A DNA stretch of 5,757 bases from Paracoccaceae bacterium (lineage in GTDB: Bacteria > Pseudomonadota > Alphaproteobacteria > Rhodobacterales > Rhodobacteraceae), in assembly GCA_002746395.1 (NCBI GenBank), contig NVXA01000003.1, forward strand, positions 206,882-212,638, written 5' to 3'. The position numbers and the translations under genes are program-made. The notes beneath the pieces were generated by a model, which saw only the letters and a program-made list of their open reading frames with translations, was not told the origin of the DNA and made no database searches. Positions 1-5,757 of this stretch are shown here, piece by piece (position 1 is the stretch's first letter; the number at the start of each line of letters is the position of its first letter).

Positions 1-441
1 GGCAATATCGCCATGAAAGGGTATCTGGATAATCCGGCGGCCACGGACGAGGCTTTTAAGGGTGGCTGGTTCCATTCCGGCGATCTGGGAGTGGTGCATC
101 CTGACGGCTATATCCAACTTCGGGATCGCGCAAAGGACATCATTATTTCGGGGGGCGAGAATATCTCGTCCATTGAAATCGAGAGCTGTCTGTATGCGCA
201 TCCATCGATTCTGGCCTGTGCCGTGGTGGCGCGGCCTGACGACAAATGGGGCGAAACGCCTTGTGCCTTTGTGGAATTGAAACCGGATATGGTGGCAACA
301 GAAGCCGAGATCATCGCTCATTGCCGCGAGCATCTGGCACGGTTCAAGGTGCCTAAGACGGTGGTGTTTATGGAGGTTCCCAAGACCTCCACCGGGAAAA
401 TCCAGAAGGTGCCTTTGCGGGATATGGCGAAGGCGCTTTGA
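1..441 (+). CDS. Acyl-CoA synthetase (AMP-forming), C-terminal fragment
   Basis: This is the C-terminal 146 residues of an ANL-superfamily acyl-CoA ligase, which activates a carboxylic acid through an acyl-AMP intermediate and transfers it to CoA in the cytoplasm. The frame is open to the left edge, so the ATG at 13 is internal and the true start lies outside. Counting from the first in-window codon, motif A7 is GWFHSGDLG (22-30) with the ribose-binding Asp28. Motif A8 begins at [17 protein letters not shown] (40-56), with conserved Arg43 and hinge Lys45. Motif A10 is [10 protein letters not shown] (127-136), with the adenylation Lys133. All key residues of this half are intact. The substrate cannot be read because the acyl-binding pocket is upstream. 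Medium- or long-chain fatty acids, or methylmercaptopropionate (DmdB-like), are possible in this kind of organism. Its stop codon overlaps the start of the acetyltransferase gene. Confidence 0.93.
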   Translation, partial: GNIAMKGYLDNPAATDEAFKGGWFHSGDLGVVHPDGYIQLRDRAKDIIISGGENISSIEIESCLYAHPSILACAVVARPDDKWGETPCAFVELKPDMVATEAEIIAHCREHLARFKVPKTVVFMEVPKTSTGKIQKVPLRDMAKAL

Positions 442-926
442 ATATCAGGCGGGCGGATATTACGGATGCGCCCAGCCTCGCCGCGATTTCGATGGAGGTT
501 TGGTTAGGCACGTATATGCGCGAAGGCGTGAATGCCTTTTTCGCCGATTACGTTCTGAGAGAATTCACGACGGCCAAGTTTGAAGTGATCCTGAAGGACC
601 CGGCGGAGTCGATTTGGGTCTCGCAGAATACCACCGGCATTGATGGTTTCGTTAGGGTGACACGCGGGAAAGTTGCCCCTGTTTCGGGGTGTTCTGATGT
701 GGAACTAACGACGTTATATGTGCAGGGGCGGCATCGGGGTAAAGGCATTGGTTTGGCATTGTTGAAGCGCGCATTAACGCTGGGCGATCCTTGGCTGACC
801 ACGAATACTGAAAACGAAGGTGCGATTGCGTTTTATCTGGCGCATGGGTTTGCGATTGTTGGAAAGACGCATTTCAAAATTCAGGATCAGGCGTATTTGA
901 ACCATGTAATTGCATTTCAGGGGTAG
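438..926 (+). CDS. GNAT-family N-acetyltransferase
   Basis: This is a 162-residue single-domain acetyltransferase of the GCN5-related family, which transfers acetyl from acetyl-CoA to an amine on a small molecule or protein. The N-terminus has the usual beta-1/alpha-1 pattern ([16 protein letters not shown], 3-18). Motif A, the acetyl-CoA pyrophosphate loop, is [16 protein letters not shown] (94-109), matching the Q/R-x-x-G-x-G pattern at Arg98-Gly103. Motif B is [14 protein letters not shown] (125-138), with Asn126 and Tyr133 in the usual places. Length is typical. The start is TTG at 438, inside the preceding gene's stop (TTGA, 4-base overlap), with a GAAGG at 429-433 as a tight Shine-Dalgarno. 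The next in-frame ATG (residue 19) would remove beta-1, so TTG is preferred. The substrate is unknown. Confidence 0.9.
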   Translation: MNIRRADITDAPSLAAISMEVWLGTYMREGVNAFFADYVLREFTTAKFEVILKDPAESIWVSQNTTGIDGFVRVTRGKVAPVSGCSDVELTTLYVQGRHRGKGIGLALLKRALTLGDPWLTTNTENEGAIAFYLAHGFAIVGKTHFKIQDQAYLNHVIAFQG

Positions 927-929
927 GCG

Positions 930-1817
930 GTGGAACTTTGGGTCTTGATTGCAATCGGCGCGGCGTTCTTTCAGAACGTCCGTTCTGCGTTGCAAAAGCA
1001 CCTGAAGGGGCGGCTTAGCACAACAGGGGCGACGTTCTCGCGTTTCATATTTGCCGCACCGTTGGCGATGGGCATGTTGAGCGCGCTGGTCTTGTTAGGC
1101 GGATACGCTTTGCCAACACCGAACCTGCAGTTTGCGGGGTTTGCGGTTCTTGGCGGGGTCTCGCAGATCACCGCAACCGCGCTGCTGGTACATTTATTCG
1201 GATTGCGAAACTTTGCTGTGGGGACGACGTTTTCAAAAACGGAAACGGTGCAGGCAGCGCTTTTCGGGGTGGTTGTGCTAAGTGATGCGATCACACCAAT
1301 GGCCGGGGTCGCGTTGATTGTCAGTTTGATCGGGGTGGCGATGATCTCGTCTACGAACGGGTTGCGCGGCGGGATTTTTAATCGGGGTGCGTTAATTGGG
1401 ATTGCGTCTGGCACGGCGTTTGCGGTTTCAGGTATCAGTTATCGGGGGGCCTCGCTGTCGCTTGATAGTGGGGATTTCCTGATACGGGCGAGTTTCACGT
1501 TGGCCTGTGTGCTGGTGTTTCAGACGGTAATCATGCTGGTTTGGTTGGCATGGAAAGACGCGCCTCAGATAGGCCGTGTGTTGAAAAGCTGGCGGGTTTC
1601 GATGTGGGTTGGAATTGCTGGCGGGATTGCGTCACTCGGCTGGTTTTCAGCTATGACGCTGCAGAACGCGGCTTATGTCAAAGCGGTCGGGCAGGTGGAA
1701 CTGTTGTTCAGCTTCGCTGTCTCGGTACTGGTTTTCAAGGAACGGTCAAGTGGGCGCGAGGTTGGAGGAATACTCCTTGTCAGCCTTGGGATATTATTGC
1801 TGCTACTTTGGAAATAA
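930..1817 (+). CDS. EamA/DMT-family transporter
   Basis: This is a 295-residue inner-membrane protein of the drug/metabolite transporter superfamily, of the type with two EamA repeats and ten helices. Hydrophobic segments fall near residues 3-20, 36-58, 66-88, 97-115, 119-140, 152-170, 183-205, 224-243, 255-270 and 277-294. The repeats are roughly 1-140 and 150-295. Each ends with an acidic or basic turn followed by a helix (SKTETVQAALFGVVVL at 102-117; VGQVELLFSFAVSVLVFKE at about 253-271), the pattern expected where EamA repeats are homologous. Family members export or import amino acids, nucleosides or other metabolites, and this one's substrate cannot be told. The start is GTG at 930, three bases after the acetyltransferase stop, with AGGGG at 919-923 six bases upstream. 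The next Met is at residue 48, beyond the first helix, which supports GTG. Confidence 0.9.
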   Translation: MELWVLIAIGAAFFQNVRSALQKHLKGRLSTTGATFSRFIFAAPLAMGMLSALVLLGGYALPTPNLQFAGFAVLGGVSQITATALLVHLFGLRNFAVGTTFSKTETVQAALFGVVVLSDAITPMAGVALIVSLIGVAMISSTNGLRGGIFNRGALIGIASGTAFAVSGISYRGASLSLDSGDFLIRASFTLACVLVFQTVIMLVWLAWKDAPQIGRVLKSWRVSMWVGIAGGIASLGWFSAMTLQNAAYVKAVGQVELLFSFAVSVLVFKERSSGREVGGILLVSLGILLLLLWK

Positions 1818-1828
1818 GCAGCAGCAAT
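1796..1828. terminator. Inverted repeat at convergent gene ends, possible bidirectional terminator
   Basis: ATTGCTGCT (1796-1804) is the perfect reverse complement of AGCAGCAAT (1820-1828), separated by a 15-base loop that contains the transporter's TAA stop. It covers most of the 16-base gap between the two convergent stop codons. Position favours a shared terminator. Against this, the stem is short and only moderately GC-rich, and neither strand has a clear U-tract after it, so it is not a textbook intrinsic terminator. It could instead protect the mRNA 3' ends after Rho-dependent termination. Confidence 0.35.
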
Positions 1829-1833
1829 GGAGT

Positions 1834-2709
1834 TTAGCGTTGGCCGTAATACAGCCCGACAACGTGTTCGGCTTCTGCAAAGAATAACCAGCGTTGGGCG
1901 AACAGGCCGACGAGGTGGATTGCGATTACCATGAGGCCAAGGATGTGGCCTGATGGCAATGCTAGCAGCATCACGGCTGGGATCAGCGAGCCGAGAGCCA
2001 GCGCGATGATCCGTAGTTTCAGGATGTGTTTGCGCCCGATCACATGGATCATCTCGCTCATCAGGTAATTGGTGCCGGAGTGTGGTTTTTCCAACAAGCG
2101 CACTTTGCCAAGGAATCCAAGGCCTGTTGCTGTGCCCATATCCGATCCGGTTTTGGCAAATGCGCCGTCACCGACAACCCATGTTACGACCTGCGCCACG
2201 GCCAGTGCCAGCATCAACCAGCCAGCCAATACCACTTGCGTAGTCAGTAATGCGCCGCCTGCGAACCCGTACAGAAGGTATAGAACCGAGGTCGTTGGGG
2301 AATGCCAGCGTGGAACCGATTTCATCTGTGCATAGATCATCGAGGTGCTGAAGATGGTTAACACGGACAGGGCGGCAGCAAGACTGCCAAGGGCTGGGTT
2401 GCGTACATCCATGAATATCCACATCAGGGCATAGATGCCGAAAACGCCCATAGTAACGATGGACAAGATGCCTTCGCGTGACAGCCAGCTTGATTGCCAC
2501 TGGCGCAGGGCTTTCACGAAGCGTTCAGGGTGGCCGAGGTGGAAAAGCGAGGATAACAATCCGCCGCCTGCCAATGCGTAGGCGATGGCCACGAAGGCAA
2601 ATGCTTCCCAACCGGATACGTCTAGAAAGCCGAGGCCAAGGAACACCATCATGCCGAAGCCGAGGCCCGAAAGTGCGGTGAAGATGATTACTGAAGGTGC
2701 TGGATGCAT
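1834..2709 (-). CDS. soeC: DmsC-like membrane anchor subunit of sulfite dehydrogenase (SoeC)
   Basis: This 291-residue integral membrane protein belongs to the DmsC anchor family of iron-sulfur molybdoenzymes. It holds the catalytic subunits on the membrane and exchanges electrons with the quinone pool. About eight helices are visible, near residues 7-28, 34-56, 81-99, 106-127, 140-162, 164-180, 235-256 and 258-278. The diagnostic block is SLFHLGHPERF (54-64) followed by SSWLSREG (73-80), which includes His57, His60 and Arg78. YAQMKSVPRWHS (126-137) is also typical of the family. The ATG at 2709 shares one base with the soeB stop (TGATG), and a GGAG lies eight bases upstream, so translation is probably coupled. 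In the Soe system electrons should flow from sulfite to quinone, the reverse of DmsC. The sequence alone does not show direction, so DMSO, polysulfide or related reductases remain possible. Confidence 0.82.
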   Translation of the reverse strand: MHPAPSVIIFTALSGLGFGMMVFLGLGFLDVSGWEAFAFVAIAYALAGGGLLSSLFHLGHPERFVKALRQWQSSWLSREGILSIVTMGVFGIYALMWIFMDVRNPALGSLAAALSVLTIFSTSMIYAQMKSVPRWHSPTTSVLYLLYGFAGGALLTTQVVLAGWLMLALAVAQVVTWVVGDGAFAKTGSDMGTATGLGFLGKVRLLEKPHSGTNYLMSEMIHVIGRKHILKLRIIALALGSLIPAVMLLALPSGHILGLMVIAIHLVGLFAQRWLFFAEAEHVVGLYYGQR

Positions 2710-3455
2710 CAGAGTTTCTCCAATGTACGGTCAAGCCAGCCGAGGAAACCACCGGTTTCTTCTGGTTGGCGTTCTAGTAGGGGGGCGAGGATGTCGATTT
2801 GCTCGATGTCGGCTTTTGGCCGCGGTGGCAGGTATTTGTTAACCGGCTTGGTGCCTTGTTCGGGCATCAAATCCATGCCGCCACGTTCTGCCGTAAGGAT
2901 CGACACGTTGCTTTCAGGGTCTGCGAAATCACCGAAGTGGCGTGCGCCTGCGGGGCAGGTGCGAACGCAGGATGGTACGCGGTCTTCTTCGGGGATGTTT
3001 TCGTTGTAGATACGGTCTACGCAAAGGGTGCATTTTTTCATGACCCCCTCGGCGGCGTCCATTTCGCGCGCACCGTATGGGCAGGACCATGCGCAAAGGC
3101 CACAACCGATGCAGTCACTTTCGTTCACCAGAACGATACCGTCTTCGACACGCTTATAGCTGGCACCTGTCGGGCATACGGTGACGCAAGGGGCGTCTTC
3201 GCAATGCAGGCAGGATTTCGGGAAATGCGTGACCTGTGCCGGCTTGTTTTCCTGTTTTACTTCGAACGTATGCACGCGGTTCAGGAATGTTCCTGCGGGG
3301 TCTTTGCCGTAGGCGTCCATGTCTGAAAGCGGCGCACCGTAGTTGCTGGTGTTCCATTCTTTGCACGAAATCACACAGGCATGACAGCCGACGCAGGTGT
3401 CCAGATCAATGACCAGACCAAGCTTCTTTTGCGTGGATTGTGGTAAAGTAGTCAT
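2709..3455 (-). CDS. soeB: Four-cluster [4Fe-4S] electron-transfer subunit of sulfite dehydrogenase (SoeB)
   Basis: This 248-residue ferredoxin-like subunit of the DmsB/PhsB/NrfC type relays electrons between the molybdopterin subunit and the membrane anchor. All sixteen cluster cysteines are present: CVGCHACVISC (21, 24, 27, 31), CLHCEDAPCVTVC (82, 85, 90, 94), CIGCGLCAWSC (115, 118, 121, 125), and a split fourth set, CTLC (142, 145) with CVRTC (163, 167). No Tat or Sec signal is seen, which agrees with a cytoplasmic side location. The C-terminal tail of about 60 residues is proline- and charge-rich. I place the start at the ATG at 3455 and not the in-frame GTG at 3461. AAGGAG (complement of 3461-3466) lies five bases before the ATG but runs into the GTG, and the ATG forms a classic ATGA 4-base overlap with the soeA stop. 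Confidence 0.87.
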   Translation of the reverse strand: MTTLPQSTQKKLGLVIDLDTCVGCHACVISCKEWNTSNYGAPLSDMDAYGKDPAGTFLNRVHTFEVKQENKPAQVTHFPKSCLHCEDAPCVTVCPTGASYKRVEDGIVLVNESDCIGCGLCAWSCPYGAREMDAAEGVMKKCTLCVDRIYNENIPEEDRVPSCVRTCPAGARHFGDFADPESNVSILTAERGGMDLMPEQGTKPVNKYLPPRPKADIEQIDILAPLLERQPEETGGFLGWLDRTLEKL

Positions 3456-5757
3456 GACCACTCCTTCCCGTATTCAACGTTTTTAGGACCGCGTCCGACA
3501 GGGGATTCCTGTGGGGCGACATTTGGTTCTGATTGTAGATCAGGCGGGGTTGCGGTTTTCTCGATCTTCACGCGAAGATCAAACCATGCGGCCTGACCCG
3601 TAACGGGGTCAGAGTTCGCCCAGCGTTGCCCATCCCCTTTGGAGGGTAGCAATTCGTGGATCAGGTGGTTCAGCAGAAAGCCTTTGGTGGTTTCCGGTGC
3701 ATCATCCTGCAACGCCCAAGCACCTTTGCGTTTGCCGATCGCGTTCCATGTCCAAATTGTGTTGGAATTGAGCGCTTCCATCAGCGCAACAGGCACAGTG
3801 ATGGAACCGTGGTGCGACGTAACCTTGGCCCAGTCACCGTCCTTAAAGCCATTCGCTTCCCAGATATCGGTGGGAATGTACATCGGGTTATGGCCGTGGA
3901 TTTGGCGCAACCATGCGTTTTGTGAACCCCAGCTGTGATACATCGCCATCGGACGTTGCGTCAGGGCGTGGTGTGGGTACTCATTGTTATCAACGAGGGT
4001 TTGCTCAAACGGTTCCCACCATGTCGGCAGTGGGTCCATGCTGGCGCGCACTTGTTCACGCAGGTGTTCAGGCGGTTGAATGTCGCCTTTACCTTCGGCC
4101 GCGAGGCGGAACTTTTGCAGGGTTTCTTGGTAAACGTCGAAAACATAGGGTTGAACGGCGTCATATAGGCCGCGCTCAACGGCGTAGTTCTGGTAATCCA
4201 TATTCCATGGTTTGAAATAGGACGCCTCTTCAGGGATGTGATCGATCCAGAAGCCGCCATTGTCGATATAGGCTTGAATCTGGTTCGGGTTCGGCTCGCC
4301 GCGCCCTTTGCCCGTTCCATCTTTGCCACGGAAACCAGCCAATGGGCCAACACCCGGGCGGCGTTCGTGAGACACGATATAATCGGCGTAATCTTCGAAC
4401 TTGTCGGAACCATCCTCGTTGACAAACCCCGGTAGGCCGAGCTTTGCGCCAAGTTGGATAAGCGCGGTCTGGAAGCCGCGAACATCGCGGTCGGGTTCGA
4501 CAACCGGCCAGCGAATGCTGTCGGCGATCGCGTCAGGCTCGCAAATCGGGCGATCCAGAAGGGAGATGCAATCGTGGCGTTCAAGATACGTCGTGTCAGG
4601 GAAAATTAGGTCCGAGAACGCCACCATTTCGGATGAATACGCATCGGAATAGATGATATGCGGGATCACATAATCGCCGTTTTCATCCTTATCCGTCAGC
4701 ATATCCATCACACCGGTGGTGTTCATGGAGCTGTTCCACGACATGTTCGCCATATACATAAACAGCGTATCGATCTTGTAGGGGTCCCCTGCATGGGCGT
4801 TGGAGATAACCATATGCATCAGGCCGTGGGCCGACAGCGGGTTTTCCCATGTAAACGCTTTATCAATCCGTTTGGCCTTGCCGTTGGAATCGAGCGCCAA
4901 GTCTTCTGGTCCACGTGGATACCCAAGGTGCGGGCCGTCTAGTGGCTTGCCGGGGGTCACATTGTGGTGTGGTTTCGGATGTGCCGAAACGGGTTTCGGA
5001 TAAGACGGTTTGAAGCGGAAACCGCCGGGAACCTCGACAGAACCCAGCATGATTTGCAACGTGTGCAATGCGCGCGCCGTCTGGAATCCGTTGGAGTGCG
5101 CCGAAATTCCGCGCATTGCGTGGAAGGATACTGGCCGCCCGATCATCTGTTCGTGCTTTTCACCACGGAAATCCGTCCATGGGCGATCCAGAACGATTTG
5201 TTCGCCAAAGGCGACGTCAGCCAGCTCCTTGGCAATCGCGCGGATCCGGTCAGCCGTAAGGCCACAACGATCAGCCACGGCTTCGGGGGTGTATTCGTCG
5301 CTTAGGTATTTGTCGGCCAACAGCATAAACGCTGGCGTCGACTTGATACCGCCGATTTCATATTCGCCTTTCATCGCAGGTTTGACGCCTTTGGCATCCC
5401 ACGCTGCAGGGGCGTTTTTCACGCGGTCCCAGACCAGTTCTTTGCCGTCTTCGTCGCGCAAGAACAGGCCGTGTTCGTCACTGCTGGTGTCTTGGTTAAC
5501 CAAAAACGGCATGTTGGTGTAGCGAATCAGATAGTCCAGATCGACGTTGCCGGATTTCAGCAATTCGTGGATAAGGGCCAGAATAAACAGGCCATCAGTG
5601 CCGGGCGTAATGCCGACCCACTCATCCGCAATCGCGTTATAGCCGGAACGGATCGGGTTGACGCCAATCACCTTGGCACCACGTTTTTTCAACTTGCCCA
5701 GACCGATTTTGATCGGGTTGGAGTCGTGATCCTCGGCCACGCCAAAGATCATGAACA
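3452..5757 (-). CDS. soeA: Molybdopterin catalytic subunit of sulfite dehydrogenase (SoeA), N-terminus off window
   Basis: This is the catalytic subunit of a DMSO reductase-family molybdoenzyme, here taken as the SoeA sulfite dehydrogenase, oxidising sulfite to sulfate in the cytoplasm. The frame is open to the right edge, so the Met at 5752 is internal. Judging from family layout, about 200 N-terminal residues are missing, including the [4Fe-4S] motif and the Mo-ligand residue. Counting from that Met, GAKVIGVNP (25-33) and ADEWVGITPGTDG (42-54) form the conserved molybdopterin-binding region. AMRGISAHSNG and the helix after it (about 212-235) continue the core. The dinucleotide-binding C-terminal domain starts near ALTQRPMAMYHSWGSQNAW (596-614) and includes TWNAIGKRKGAWAL (about 667-680). 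A tail of roughly 35 proline- and charge-rich residues follows. The stop overlaps the soeB start by 4 bases. Phs/Psr/DMSO reductase large subunits are alternatives, but the DmsC-type anchor and the overall sequence favour SoeA. Confidence 0.8.
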   Translation of the reverse strand, partial: FMIFGVAEDHDSNPIKIGLGKLKKRGAKVIGVNPIRSGYNAIADEWVGITPGTDGLFILALIHELLKSGNVDLDYLIRYTNMPFLVNQDTSSDEHGLFLRDEDGKELVWDRVKNAPAAWDAKGVKPAMKGEYEIGGIKSTPAFMLLADKYLSDEYTPEAVADRCGLTADRIRAIAKELADVAFGEQIVLDRPWTDFRGEKHEQMIGRPVSFHAMRGISAHSNGFQTARALHTLQIMLGSVEVPGGFRFKPSYPKPVSAHPKPHHNVTPGKPLDGPHLGYPRGPEDLALDSNGKAKRIDKAFTWENPLSAHGLMHMVISNAHAGDPYKIDTLFMYMANMSWNSSMNTTGVMDMLTDKDENGDYVIPHIIYSDAYSSEMVAFSDLIFPDTTYLERHDCISLLDRPICEPDAIADSIRWPVVEPDRDVRGFQTALIQLGAKLGLPGFVNEDGSDKFEDYADYIVSHERRPGVGPLAGFRGKDGTGKGRGEPNPNQIQAYIDNGGFWIDHIPEEASYFKPWNMDYQNYAVERGLYDAVQPYVFDVYQETLQKFRLAAEGKGDIQPPEHLREQVRASMDPLPTWWEPFEQTLVDNNEYPHHALTQRPMAMYHSWGSQNAWLRQIHGHNPMYIPTDIWEANGFKDGDWAKVTSHHGSITVPVALMEALNSNTIWTWNAIGKRKGAWALQDDAPETTKGFLLNHLIHELLPSKGDGQRWANSDPVTGQAAWFDLRVKIEKTATPPDLQSEPNVAPQESPVGRGPKNVEYGKEWS
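3461..3466 (-). promoter_or_regulatory. Shine-Dalgarno site that fixes the soeB start
   Basis: The - strand reads AAGGAG here, a near-perfect anti-16S match inside the end of soeA. Five bases separate it from the ATG at 3455. It overlaps the first base of the upstream GTG, so it cannot serve that codon. It therefore decides the soeB start and suggests that soeB is re-initiated efficiently at the soeA stop. Confidence 0.75.

Noticed and set aside
1541..1887. Short + strand frames overlapping the end of the transporter gene, suggesting a possible frameshift
   Set aside because: The transporter frame runs without a break to a hydrophobic tenth helix and stop at the usual family length, so there is no frameshift.
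2799..3326. A 175-codon open frame on the + strand opposite soeB
   Set aside because: It is antisense to a clear ferredoxin gene with all cluster cysteines. The translation resembles no protein family I recognise.
3961..4584. A 207-codon open frame on the - strand within soeA in another frame
   Set aside because: The translation is rich in Ser, Arg, Thr and Pro, as is typical of out-of-frame reading. The overlapping soeA frame is conserved and continuous.
5010..5522. A 170-codon open frame on the + strand opposite soeA
   Set aside because: It has no recognisable domain and a Ser/Arg-rich composition, as expected from the complement of a GC-biased gene.
1..5757. A new defence, mobile or other undescribed system
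   Set aside because: All six genes belong to known families, packing is normal for an alphaproteobacterial chromosome, and no repeats, integrase, transposase or unexplained intergenic space is visible.

Overview
This window looks like ordinary chromosome from an alphaproteobacterium, most likely a marine Rhodobacteraceae (Roseobacter-group) species. That placement rests on my recognition of the protein sequences, the moderately GC-rich codon use and the gene content; no database search was possible. Six protein genes fill almost the whole window. No RNA gene, insertion sequence, CRISPR array or phage gene is visible, and no stretch over about 20 bases lies outside a gene.

Left part, + strand (1-1817): three genes packed head to tail. 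They are the C-terminal end of an acyl-CoA synthetase (ANL superfamily, cut by the left edge), a GNAT-family N-acetyltransferase that starts with TTG inside the synthetase's stop codon, and a ten-helix EamA/DMT-family transporter that starts with GTG three bases after the acetyltransferase stop. They are probably co-transcribed, but no common substrate can be read from the sequence.

Right part, - strand (1834-5757): a three-gene operon for a membrane-bound iron-sulfur molybdoenzyme of the DMSO reductase family. In transcription order it encodes a large molybdopterin subunit (N-terminus cut by the right edge), a subunit with four [4Fe-4S] clusters, and a DmsC-like quinone-reactive membrane anchor. 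Adjacent genes overlap by 4 bases and by 1 base, which suggests translational coupling. The best match is SoeABC, the cytoplasm-facing sulfite dehydrogenase (quinone) described in Allochromatium and in roseobacters, where it would oxidise sulfite released from organosulfur compounds to sulfate and pass electrons to the quinone pool. DMSO, polysulfide or thiosulfate reductases share the same architecture and are the main alternatives.

The two operons converge. Their stop codons are 16 bases apart, and a 9-bp inverted repeat spans the junction. I see no convincing undescribed system here; the findings are modest refinements and testable points.
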